13,535 nucleotides of DNA from Nitrospirales bacterium (lineage in GTDB: Bacteria; Nitrospirota; Thermodesulfovibrionia; Thermodesulfovibrionales; Dissulfurispiraceae): assembly GCA_020846375.1 (NCBI GenBank), contig JADLDZ010000260.1:1-13535 (forward strand), in the 5' to 3' direction. Shown in pieces: positions 7,732 through 13,535 of this stretch. Position numbers and translations under genes: made by a program. How positions within the stretch are numbered: position 1 is the first letter of the stretch; every line of letters begins with the position of its first letter. The notes under the pieces were generated by a model. It saw only the letters and a program-made list of their open reading frames with translations. It searched no databases and was not told the DNA's origin.

Positions 7732-7791
7732 GATGCAACGAAGGAACTCTGCTTACAGGGCTCTTACGGTTGCATCGGGTTCGCCATGCAA
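7732..7791 (-). other. Pair of mutually exclusive inverted repeats in the rpsU-NIF3 spacer
   Basis: On the minus strand TTGCAT (7791-7786) can pair with ATGCAA (7775-7770) across a 10-nt loop. The same segment, extended to GATGCAAC (7776-7769), can instead pair with GTTGCATC (7739-7732). The second option encloses an inner imperfect stem, CCCTG/CAGAG, around 7760-7747. The two stems cannot form together because they share the central arm. This is the arrangement of an RNA switch or attenuator, although no known riboswitch class is recognised. Confidence 0.45.
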
Positions 7792-7853
7792 AAAGGCCTT
7801 GAGAATCATACCCACTGATGGAATCAGCTAAACGATTGATTTCAAGGCCTTTT
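7791..7853 (-). terminator. Putative terminator or attenuator hairpin downstream of rpsU
   Basis: Two perfectly complementary 12-nt arms, AAAAGGCCTTGA (7853-7842) and TCAAGGCCTTTT (7802-7791), enclose 39 nt. That interior can itself pair as AATCA/TGATT and CTGAT/ATCAG around a TCC loop. In the rpsU direction the stem ends in a T5 run (through 7790). It begins 66 nt after the rpsU stop. By analogy with the leaky terminator between rpsU and dnaG in E. coli, it could lower expression of the downstream genes relative to rpsU. The enclosed segment is longer than in typical intrinsic terminators, and the other strand has only T4, so strength and direction are uncertain. Confidence 0.5.
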
Positions 7854-7918
7854 GGGTTTGTGTGCGTCTACGTCTCAGGAAATATCTCCCTCATGCTTCA
7901 GCGAGCGGAGAGAGTTCG

Positions 7919-8119
7919 TTACCGTGAGGAGAAGGACCTGGTCCGCTTCGCCGCTTTCTTGCGAGCAGCCAGGACTTTCTTCTTCTTCTTGACGCTGGGC
8001 TTGTCATAATGCTCTCTTTTCTTTACATCTGAAAATATGCCATCGCGCTCGCACTGCTTTTTGAACTGCTTGAGAGCGGAATCGAGAGACTCGATGTCTT
8101 TTACTTTAACAGAGGGCAC
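7919..8119 (-). CDS. rpsU: 30S ribosomal protein bS21
   Basis: The 66-residue basic protein begins MPSVKVKDIESLDSALKQFK, the bS21 signature, with REHYDKP in the middle and a lysine/arginine-rich tail. It is a small-subunit protein involved in translation initiation. An ATG two codons upstream (8125) would leave only one base after the AGGAGG at 8132-8127. The GTG at 8119 has a 7-nt gap and gives the conserved N-terminus, so I choose GTG. It is the promoter-proximal gene of the rpsU-NIF3-dnaG-rpoD cluster, and the hairpin 66 nt after its stop probably sets its expression apart from the rest. Confidence 0.95.
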   Translation of the reverse strand: MPSVKVKDIESLDSALKQFKKQCERDGIFSDVKKREHYDKPSVKKKKKVLAARKKAAKRTRSFSSR

Positions 8120-8126
8120 CCACATC

Positions 8127-8132
8127 CCTCCT
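8127..8132 (-). promoter_or_regulatory. Ribosome binding site that decides the rpsU start
   Basis: AGGAGG sits 7 nt before the GTG at 8119 but only 1 nt before the upstream ATG at 8125. This favours the GTG. Confidence 0.75.
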
Positions 8133-8171
8133 CTCTATAATGAAATAATAAGGCTTTTTTGGTTATTTCCT

Positions 8172-8201
8172 ACTTTAGCAGGTAATTGAGTTTCCTGTCA
8201 A
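8172..8201 (-). promoter_or_regulatory. Promoter of the rpsU operon
   Basis: On the minus strand a consensus TTGACA (8201-8196) is followed after 18 bp by TAAAGT (8177-8172). Transcription would start near 8165-8164, leaving a leader of about 45 nt that ends in the rpsU Shine-Dalgarno. The promoter is back-to-back with that of hisC; the two -35 boxes are 30 bp apart. Confidence 0.6.
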
Positions 8202-8231
8202 GAAAAGCGCCCGGAAACAGGAGAATAAGGA

Positions 8232-8260
8232 TTGACAACGGCCGCTGGTATTTTTATTAT
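8232..8260 (+). promoter_or_regulatory. Promoter of hisC, positioned for a leaderless transcript
   Basis: TTGACA (8232-8237), a 17-bp spacer and TATTAT (8255-8260) form a near-consensus sigma-70 promoter. An overlapping TATAAT lies at 8258-8263. From the first -10 the standard +1 falls exactly on the A of the hisC ATG at 8267. No Shine-Dalgarno sequence precedes that ATG. Confidence 0.7.
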
Positions 8261-8266
8261 AATCGA

Positions 8267-9325
8267 ATGGCGAAAAAATTTGATTTTTCAAAATTATCGC
8301 GGCAAAATATCCGCTCCCTGCGGCCTTACGAGGCAAAGGAGATACCTTGCAGGGTCAAATTGGATGCCAATGAGAGCCCGTACGAGCCCTTTCCCCTCGC
8401 TGAATGGAGGGAGAAGGCACTCTCCCTCAACCGGTATCCCGACCCAGATGCTGGAGAACTGAAAAAAAAGATCTCCCGGGCCTTTTCCGTTCGTCCTGAA
8501 GAAGTTCTTCCGGGGAACGGTTCCGATGAACTGATCTACTACCTGATCGCCACTTTCGGGGGGCCTGTTCTCTACCCTGTCCCGACCTTCTCCATGTACG
8601 GGATCATTGCCCAGTCCCTGGGCGAAAGGCACAAAGGGGTTCCCCTCGACGGGGAATTCGACCTCGACAGGGAGGCAATGATTGCCGTCGTCAAAACGGA
8701 GCGCCCGGCCCTCCTTTTTCTCAGTTCGCCCAATAACCCCACGGGAAATTGCTTCTCCACGGAAAAGATCCTCGGGATTATCGAGGCCTCAAAGGGAATC
8801 GTGGTGGTGGATGAAGCGTATCAGCCCTTTTCGAGCGAGCGGGGCTTTCTGCCCTTCCTGAAGGACTACCCGAACCTCGTCGTGCTCAGGACGATGAGCA
8901 AGATAGGGTTTGCCTCCCTGCGGGTAGGGTTCATGATGGCGGACAGGGGGCTGATCGCCGAGGTAAACAAGGTACGGCTCCCCTTCAATCTCAACGGACT
9001 TTCCCAGGCGGTGGCGGTGGAGTCTTTCAAGAGGAAGCGGGCTGTCCAGGCAGCGGTGAGGAGTATTATTATGGAAAGGGGAAGGCTCTCGGCTGCGCTG
9101 CGCACCCTGGAGGGGGTCACCCCGCATCCCTCCGAGGCGAACTTCATCCTGATAACGGTAAAAGACGCCGAAGCCGTGCACCGGAAGCTGCTGAAGGCAG
9201 GGGTGCTGGTGAGGAATCTGAACGGTACTATCAAGGGGGCTTTGCGGGTGACGGTCGGCACTCCCGCGGAGAATGCCCTTTTCCTGGAAGCGTTGAAAAA
9301 GGCGGTGGGGAGGAAACAGACATGA
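8267..9325 (+). CDS. hisC: Histidinol-phosphate aminotransferase HisC
   Basis: The PLP-dependent enzyme converts imidazole-acetol phosphate plus glutamate to histidinol phosphate. From the ATG at 8267 it has 352 residues, the usual length. Visible are LDANESPYEPFP (32-43), GNGSDELI, SSPNNPTGN (N157), VVDEAYQPF (D182), and the lysine that should bind PLP in SKIGFASLRVGF (K212). The frame is open 27 codons further upstream, but those codons run through the promoter and encode nothing HisC-like. The C-terminus overlaps hisB by four bases (ATGA), so the two are co-translated. Other his genes are not in the window. Confidence 0.95.
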   Translation: MAKKFDFSKLSRQNIRSLRPYEAKEIPCRVKLDANESPYEPFPLAEWREKALSLNRYPDPDAGELKKKISRAFSVRPEEVLPGNGSDELIYYLIATFGGPVLYPVPTFSMYGIIAQSLGERHKGVPLDGEFDLDREAMIAVVKTERPALLFLSSPNNPTGNCFSTEKILGIIEASKGIVVVDEAYQPFSSERGFLPFLKDYPNLVVLRTMSKIGFASLRVGFMMADRGLIAEVNKVRLPFNLNGLSQAVAVESFKRKRAVQAAVRSIIMERGRLSAALRTLEGVTPHPSEANFILITVKDAEAVHRKLLKAGVLVRNLNGTIKGALRVTVGTPAENALFLEALKKAVGRKQT

Positions 9326-9909
9326 AGAGACGTGCCACTTTTGAACGAGTGACGAAAGAGACGGACATTTCCGTTACCATAGATCTCGACGGGAAAGGGG
9401 AGTACGAGGTGAACACTTCCATCCCCTTCCTGGACCATATGCTCAATCTATTCTCCTTTCACGGTCTCCTGGACCTCACGGTCAGAGCAAGGGGGGATAT
9501 CGAGATCGATTACCACCACCTGATGGAAGACCTCGGAATCACCCTCGGCGAGGCGATCAGGAAGGCCGCAGGCGAGAAGAAAGGGATAAAAAGGTACGGA
9601 AACGCTCTCATTCCCATGGACGAAAGCCTCGCGCAGGTAATCCTCGACCTGAGCGGGCGGCCTTACCTGGTGTATAAGGTGTCTCCTGCCGGGGGGACGC
9701 TCCGGGACCTCGAAGTCTCTCTTTTTGAAGATTTCTTTCGTGCTCTGTCCAACCATGCCATGATGAATCTCCATATCATTGTCCACTACGGCAGGGACCT
9801 CCACCACATTTTCGAGGCGATCTTCAAGGCTTTCGGGCGGTCGTTGCAGGAAGCGGTTTCCCTTGACCAGAGGATCAGGGGAGTGCCCACCACCAAGGGG
9901 AAACTGTAA
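9322..9909 (+). CDS. hisB: Imidazoleglycerol-phosphate dehydratase HisB
   Basis: The 195-residue monofunctional dehydratase converts IGP to imidazole-acetol phosphate, the step just before HisC. Metal-binding motifs are FLDHM (37-41), YHHLMED (64-70, in place of the more common DHHTVED) and LHHIFEAIFKA (160-170), in the expected order. Length and C-terminus (STKG-like PTTKGKL) are complete. The ATG overlaps the hisC TGA and has GGAGG 8 nt upstream. No phosphatase domain is fused, unlike E. coli HisB. Confidence 0.96.
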   Translation: MKRRATFERVTKETDISVTIDLDGKGEYEVNTSIPFLDHMLNLFSFHGLLDLTVRARGDIEIDYHHLMEDLGITLGEAIRKAAGEKKGIKRYGNALIPMDESLAQVILDLSGRPYLVYKVSPAGGTLRDLEVSLFEDFFRALSNHAMMNLHIIVHYGRDLHHIFEAIFKAFGRSLQEAVSLDQRIRGVPTTKGKL

Positions 9910-9949
9910 ATCATTCGTATCCCTTCCGGCTGAAAGGGCTCAAAATCAG

Positions 9950-9958
9950 TGGTATACT
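9950..9958 (+). promoter_or_regulatory. Putative extended -10 promoter of the site-2 protease gene
   Basis: TGG followed directly by TATACT (9953-9958) forms an extended -10 element; the -35 region is weak. The predicted start near 9965 gives a leader of about 35 nt that includes GAGG (9989-9992), 7 nt before the ATG at 10000. Confidence 0.45.
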
Positions 9959-9999
9959 TTTAGCAACGGGTATCTATAACACTTGTGCGAGGTGCGGCG

Positions 10000-11115
10000 A
10001 TGAGTACTCCCCTGCAGGCAGGTTCGGTGAAAATAGCTTCGGTCATGGGAATTCCCATCCGGGTCCATTTCTCCTGGCTTATTATCTTCGGCCTTATCAC
10101 ATGGTCTCTCTCCATCTTCTACTTCCCCCACGCCGCCCCCGATCTGCCTGCCCGGCATTATTGGCTGGGGGGGGTCGCCGCAGCGCTGCTGCTCTTTTTC
10201 TCCGTGGCTTTTCATGAACTCCTCCACTCTTTTGTCGCCCTGAAGTATAAGCTCCCCATCTCCGATATCACCCTGTTCATCTTCGGGGGGGTGAGCCAGA
10301 TGAAGGGAGAGCCGCCAAACCCGCAGGCAGAGTTCAGGATCGCCATTGCCGGACCGCTTTCGAGCTTTTTCCTTGCGGGTGTCTTCTATGCGGTATACCA
10401 GCTGGTTCCCGCCGGAGTGGTGCGGGCACTGCTCGTGTATCTCACCCAGTTGAACTTCATTCTCGGGGTTTTCAACCTTATTCCCGGTTTTCCCATGGAC
10501 GGGGGGAGGGTGCTGAGGGCCTATCTCTGGAACAGATCCAAGGATTTCTTGTATGCGACACGGAAGGCGTCGGGGTACGGACAGAATATCGCGCTGGCCT
10601 TCATCCTGTTCGGGGTGTTTACGCTTTTTGCCGGATACACCGGGGGTCTCTGGCTGATGTTGATCGGATGGTTTCTCTATTCCGCCGCACAGGCGAGCTA
10701 CCAGCAGGTGAGCCTCCATGAGATGCTCCGGGGCATCAAGGTGCGGAATATCATGGTGAGAGATGTGGTCAGCCTGCCTTCCGATGTTCCGGTCGAGAAT
10801 GCGGTGAACGATTACTTCCTGCGCTATGGTTTCGGGGGCTTTCCGGTGATGGAGGGCGGACGCTTTCTGGGCTTCGTCTCCATGAAGGAGGTGAAGGATG
10901 TCCCCCGCGAGGAGTGGCGGAACAGACGGGTCGGCGACATCGTGGTGCCTCACGACCGGAAAGGGGAGATCGATGAGGACAGCGACGCGATGAAAGCGTT
11001 GGAGAAGATGATCGGCGAGGACCGGGGCAGGCTCGCCGTGATGGAAAACGGCGGCATCGTCGGCCTGATAACGCGCAACGGGATTGCGAAATACCTCCAG
11101 ATAATGGGCAAATAA
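10000..11115 (+). CDS. Site-2 protease family (M50) membrane metalloprotease with two CBS domains
   Basis: The 371-residue protein is a predicted intramembrane zinc protease. Several hydrophobic segments occupy residues 20-230. The zinc motif is FHELLH (H72, E73, H76), and the third ligand lies in NLIPGFPMDGGR (D167). A C-terminal CBS pair spans about 247-366, with RNIMVRDVVSLPSDVPVENA and a second repeat ending VGLITRNGIAKYL. This is the SpoIVFB-like subclass in which cytosolic CBS domains may sense adenine nucleotides. Substrate is unknown; family members cleave anti-sigma factors or other membrane proteins. A GTG at 9985 would add five residues, but the ATG at 10000 has the Shine-Dalgarno. 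It follows hisB by 90 bp with its own likely promoter, so a link to histidine synthesis is not implied. Confidence 0.9.
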   Translation: MSTPLQAGSVKIASVMGIPIRVHFSWLIIFGLITWSLSIFYFPHAAPDLPARHYWLGGVAAALLLFFSVAFHELLHSFVALKYKLPISDITLFIFGGVSQMKGEPPNPQAEFRIAIAGPLSSFFLAGVFYAVYQLVPAGVVRALLVYLTQLNFILGVFNLIPGFPMDGGRVLRAYLWNRSKDFLYATRKASGYGQNIALAFILFGVFTLFAGYTGGLWLMLIGWFLYSAAQASYQQVSLHEMLRGIKVRNIMVRDVVSLPSDVPVENAVNDYFLRYGFGGFPVMEGGRFLGFVSMKEVKDVPREEWRNRRVGDIVVPHDRKGEIDEDSDAMKALEKMIGEDRGRLAVMENGGIVGLITRNGIAKYLQIMGK

Positions 11116-11142
11116 AGAGCAGTGCCGCCGGGCGTGCTTCCC

Positions 11143-11172
11143 TTGCTTTCGCCCCGGTCGAATCAGTATAAT
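11143..11172 (+). promoter_or_regulatory. Promoter of thyX, positioned for a leaderless transcript
   Basis: TTGCTT (11143-11148), an 18-bp spacer and a perfect TATAAT (11167-11172) lie just upstream of thyX. Only five bases (CCCTC) separate the -10 box from the ATG at 11178, so transcription should begin at or next to the start codon. There is no Shine-Dalgarno sequence. Confidence 0.6.
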
Positions 11173-11177
11173 CCCTC

Positions 11178-11906
11178 ATGTCCGAAGCGAACCTGAAGGT
11201 ACTGCTCCTCCGACACACGCCTGACCCCGAAGAGGCGGTGGCACTGGCGGCAAAGCTTTGCTACAGCCCTTCCGCCATCGAATCCCTCCTTGAAAGAATA
11301 GAGAGCCGGGACCAGACGTCATTCGTGGAGAGGCTGATGAAAATGGGGCACACCAGCCCCCTTGAGCACGCCTCTTTCACCTTTGCCCTCGAGGGAATAT
11401 CGAGGGCCTGCTCCCATCAACTGGTACGCCACCGTATCGCTTCCTACTCCCAGCAATCGCAGCGCTATGTCAGCGAGGCGGACGGCTTCGACTACCTCAT
11501 CCCTCCCTCAATCCGCGAAGACAAGGAACTGAAGGAATACTTTGTCGCTTTTATGGCGGAAGCGCAGCGTGCCTATACCCACCTTGCGGAGAAGCTTCAC
11601 GAAAGGGGTATTCACGGGGAAGCGGCGAACCAGGATGCCCGCTTTGTCCTGCCCAATGCGGCGGAGACGAAAATCATCGTCACCATGAACGCCCGTGAGC
11701 TGCTGCACTTTTTCCGGCAGCGGTGCTGCAACCGCGCCCAGTGGGAGATACGGCGCATGGCGGAAAGGATGCTGCGCCTCGCCAGGAAGGTCTCTCCGCT
11801 CATCTTTGCAGAGGCGGGCCCCGGCTGTCTCCACGCCCCCTGCCCCGAGGGGGAGTATTCCTGCGGGAAGATGAGGGAAGTGCGCAAGAAATACAGGATC
11901 GTTTAG
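11178..11906 (+). CDS. thyX: Flavin-dependent thymidylate synthase ThyX
   Basis: The 242-residue enzyme makes dTMP from dUMP using methylene-tetrahydrofolate, FAD and NADPH. The ThyX signature RHR-x7-S is present as RHRIASYSQQS (84-94), followed by QRY. Other family stretches are GHTSPLEHASFTFA (57-70), LPNAAETKIIVTMNARELLHFF, and a cysteine-containing C-terminus with CPEGEYSCGKM. ThyX occurs in place of ThyA in many anaerobes and thermophiles. The start MSEANLKVLLLRHTP matches the family N-terminus after a few residues. The next gene begins 36 bp downstream on the same strand, so co-transcription is likely. Confidence 0.96.
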   Translation: MSEANLKVLLLRHTPDPEEAVALAAKLCYSPSAIESLLERIESRDQTSFVERLMKMGHTSPLEHASFTFALEGISRACSHQLVRHRIASYSQQSQRYVSEADGFDYLIPPSIREDKELKEYFVAFMAEAQRAYTHLAEKLHERGIHGEAANQDARFVLPNAAETKIIVTMNARELLHFFRQRCCNRAQWEIRRMAERMLRLARKVSPLIFAEAGPGCLHAPCPEGEYSCGKMREVRKKYRIV

Positions 11907-11942
11907 CGGGCACTACCGTGCCCTGTCCGGGAGGGGAGGAGA

Positions 11943-13175
11943 ATGCTCGACGAGAAAGAGAAGCTGACCCACATCATCGATCTGGGGCATGAAATCGCAC
12001 GGGTGAACGATGTCGACCTCCTCCTTGAGAGAATCCTGACGGTGGCGCGCCGGTTTGTCAACGCCGATGCCGGCTCCATCTATGTCAGGGAAGAGAATCG
12101 CCTGAAGTTCAGCCATACACAGAATGAGACCATGCAGAAGAAGCTCGCGGCGGGACAGAAGCTCCTCTATTCCACTTTCTCCATCCCCATCGACAACGAG
12201 TCCATTGCGGGGTATGTCGCCGGTACCGGGAGGATGCTGAACATCCCGGACGTCTATGAGCTGTCTGAGGGCGTCCCCTACTCCTTCAACAAGGGCTACG
12301 ACGAGATCTCGCGGTACCGTACCAAATCGGTCCTTACCTTTCCGCTTACCAACAACAGGGGAGAGGTCATCGGCGTTCTGCAGCTCATCAATGCCGTGAG
12401 CGGAGAGGGGGACATCCTGCCCTTTTCCCATGAGGACGAACCGTTCATCCTGCATTTCGCCAACAGTGCGGCAATCGCCATCGAGCGGGCGCAGATGACG
12501 AGGGCCATTATCCTGCGGATGATCAGGATGGCGGAATTGCGCGACCCCAAGGAGACGGGAGCCCATGTGAACCGTGTGGCGTCCTATGCGGTGGAGATCT
12601 ATGAGCGGTGGGCTTTCGTGCGGGGCGTCCCCTCCAGAGAGATAGAGAAGAACAGGGACATCCTGAGGATGGCCGCGATGCTCCACGATGTGGGGAAAGT
12701 GGCCATCTCCGACGCGATTCTCAAGAAGCCGGCCCGGCTCGACCCCGGGGAGTTCGAGACCATGCAGCAGCATACCTACCTGGGTGCCCGCCTTTTTTCC
12801 GATACGTATTCCGACTTCGACGGCGCTTCGTCTCTTGTCTCGTTGAATCACCACGAACGCTGGGACGGGAGCGGCTATCCCGGGCATATCAACCCCCTGA
12901 ACGGCCAGCCGATGCCGGGCTACGAGGGTCAGAACGGAAGGGCGCTGGGCAAGAAAGCCGAAGAAATACCTCCCTTCGGCAGGGTAGTGGCCATTGCGGA
13001 CGTGTATGATGCCCTCTGCTCCCGGAGAGTGTACAAGGACCCCTGGGATGAGGAGCAGGTGCTCGAAACCATGAGGAGCGAGAGCGGAAAGCACTTCGAC
13101 CCGGAAATGATCGAAGCCTTTTTTTCCGTTCTCGACGTTATCCGGTCCATCGCGCAGCGCTACCCGAATGTTTGA
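11943..13175 (+). CDS. GAF domain / HD-GYP domain protein, probable cyclic-di-GMP phosphodiesterase
   Basis: The 410-residue, apparently soluble protein has an N-terminal GAF sensor domain (about 25-185) and a C-terminal HD-GYP domain (about 190-405). HD-GYP residues look complete: ELRDPKETGAHV, LHDVGK (H248, D249), QQHTYLGA (H277), NHHERWDGSGYP (H303, H304, GYP 311-313) and ADVYDAL (D353). In this family such residues bind two or three metals and hydrolyse c-di-GMP to pGpG or GMP. Between GYP and IPPFGR there is an insertion of about 20-25 residues compared with the compact form (PGHINP to GKKAEE). The start has a strong GGAGG tract immediately upstream, and the gene follows thyX by 36 bp. 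The GAF ligand is unknown. The 3' end overlaps the opposing acyl-CoA synthetase gene by 38 bp. Confidence 0.92.
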   Translation: MLDEKEKLTHIIDLGHEIARVNDVDLLLERILTVARRFVNADAGSIYVREENRLKFSHTQNETMQKKLAAGQKLLYSTFSIPIDNESIAGYVAGTGRMLNIPDVYELSEGVPYSFNKGYDEISRYRTKSVLTFPLTNNRGEVIGVLQLINAVSGEGDILPFSHEDEPFILHFANSAAIAIERAQMTRAIILRMIRMAELRDPKETGAHVNRVASYAVEIYERWAFVRGVPSREIEKNRDILRMAAMLHDVGKVAISDAILKKPARLDPGEFETMQQHTYLGARLFSDTYSDFDGASSLVSLNHHERWDGSGYPGHINPLNGQPMPGYEGQNGRALGKKAEEIPPFGRVVAIADVYDALCSRRVYKDPWDEEQVLETMRSESGKHFDPEMIEAFFSVLDVIRSIAQRYPNV

Positions 13176-13535
13176 GGAGCAGCTTCGCATCCAGGATCAT
13201 GGCTCCCTCGGGGTGGAGGACGACCGGGTTCAGGTCCATTTCCTCCACCATTCCGGTCGCCATTATTTCGGACACGGCAAGGAGAATGCGCAGGAGGGCT
13301 TCCCTGTCCACCGGAGGGTTTCCCCTGTACCCCTCGATGAGCGGGAGTCCCCGGCTCTGCCCGATGAGCCACAGGGCATCCCCGCGGGAGAGGGGGGCGA
13401 GGGCGAAAGAGCTGTCCCTGAGCAGTTCCACGAGGATGCCTCCCATGCCGAACAGCACCACCGGACCGAACTGCCTGTCCATGATGCCCCCCGCAATGAT
13501 CTCGAGGCCGGGCGGAGCCATTTCCTCCACGAGGA
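13138..13535 (-). CDS. ADP-forming acyl-CoA (acetate-CoA) ligase, ATP-grasp region, C-terminal part (5' end outside the window)
   Basis: The last 131 codons are visible and the frame stays open to the right edge. The GTG at 13530 is an internal valine. The stretches PGLEIIAGGIMDRQFGPVV, LFGMGGILVELL and EMDLNPVVLHPEGAMILDAK match the C-terminal end of the ATP-grasp domain of NDP-forming acyl-CoA synthetases. These interconvert acyl-CoA, ADP and phosphate with free acid, CoA and ATP, often for substrate-level phosphorylation in anaerobes. Whether this is a separate beta subunit or the end of an alpha-beta fusion cannot be told. The C-terminal tail after DAKLLL is unconserved and antisense to the HD-GYP gene. 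Confidence 0.85.
   Translation of the reverse strand, partial: LVEEMAPPGLEIIAGGIMDRQFGPVVLFGMGGILVELLRDSSFALAPLSRGDALWLIGQSRGLPLIEGYRGNPPVDREALLRILLAVSEIMATGMVEEMDLNPVVLHPEGAMILDAKLLLKHSGSAARWTG

Noticed and set aside
4799..7831. 1010-codon plus-strand open frame as a gene
   Set aside because: It lies codon-in-register opposite dnaG and the NIF3-family gene, which have clear homology motifs. The frame reads through gene boundaries and has no domain I recognise.
7818..8009. Plus-strand small ORF across the rpsU-NIF3 spacer and the rpsU 3' end
   Set aside because: It is antisense to rpsU, has no Shine-Dalgarno and no recognisable protein features.
8186..8266. 27-codon N-terminal extension of hisC
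   Set aside because: It covers the promoter, lacks similarity to HisC and has no Shine-Dalgarno.
9921..9938. Possible terminator hairpin after hisB (CCCTT/AAGGG)
   Set aside because: Only five base pairs and no T-run follows.
9946..10953. 335-codon minus-strand frame opposite the protease gene
   Set aside because: Antisense shadow rich in His, Pro and Gln; the plus strand has the HELLH and CBS motifs.
11913..13190. 425-codon minus-strand frame opposite the HD-GYP gene
   Set aside because: Antisense shadow; the plus-strand protein carries complete GAF and HD-GYP motifs.

Overview
The window looks like chromosomal housekeeping sequence from a moderately GC-rich, probably anaerobic, Gram-negative-type bacterium. 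The gene set is a GH57 glycogen branching enzyme, a CysL-type LysR regulator, ThyX instead of ThyA, a GAF/HD-GYP protein and an ADP-forming acyl-CoA synthetase. It would suit Nitrospirota or Desulfobacterota, but this placement is an impression from protein style and not a phylogeny. I see no insertion sequence, phage gene, CRISPR array, toxin-antitoxin pair or other mobile element.

Layout. The left edge (1-1182, +) is the 3' end of a GH57 1,4-alpha-glucan branching enzyme. It converges on and overlaps a LysR regulator (1146-2069, -). The long leftward cluster (8119 down to 2229) is a macromolecular-synthesis operon. It runs rpsU (bS21), a 282-bp spacer rich in inverted repeats, a NIF3/DUF34-family protein, dnaG and rpoD. 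A CAU-anticodon tRNA with its own promoter over the rpoD stop follows, and then a coiled-coil/zinc-ribbon protein. dnaG and rpoD overlap by four bases. Translation, replication priming and primary transcription initiation are thus grouped as in the classical rpsU-dnaG-rpoD operon, with NIF3 inserted between rpsU and dnaG.

Divergent from rpsU, the rightward half starts with hisC-hisB (histidine biosynthesis, four-base overlap). A site-2 protease with tandem CBS domains follows, then thyX and a GAF/HD-GYP phosphodiesterase. The last overlaps by 38 bp the 3' end of a leftward ATP-grasp acyl-CoA synthetase gene that runs off the right edge.

Notable signals are regulatory. hisC and thyX each have a good -35/-10 promoter placed so that transcription should begin at or within a base of the ATG, with no Shine-Dalgarno sequence, which suggests leaderless mRNAs. 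The rpsU-NIF3 spacer has a perfect 12-bp inverted repeat followed by a T-run, and next to it two mutually exclusive stems that share one arm. Four of the five protein genes in the rpsU cluster use GTG or TTG starts. I did not find a convincing new multi-gene system. The best candidates for something undescribed are the rpsU-NIF3 RNA element and the role of the NIF3 protein in this operon.
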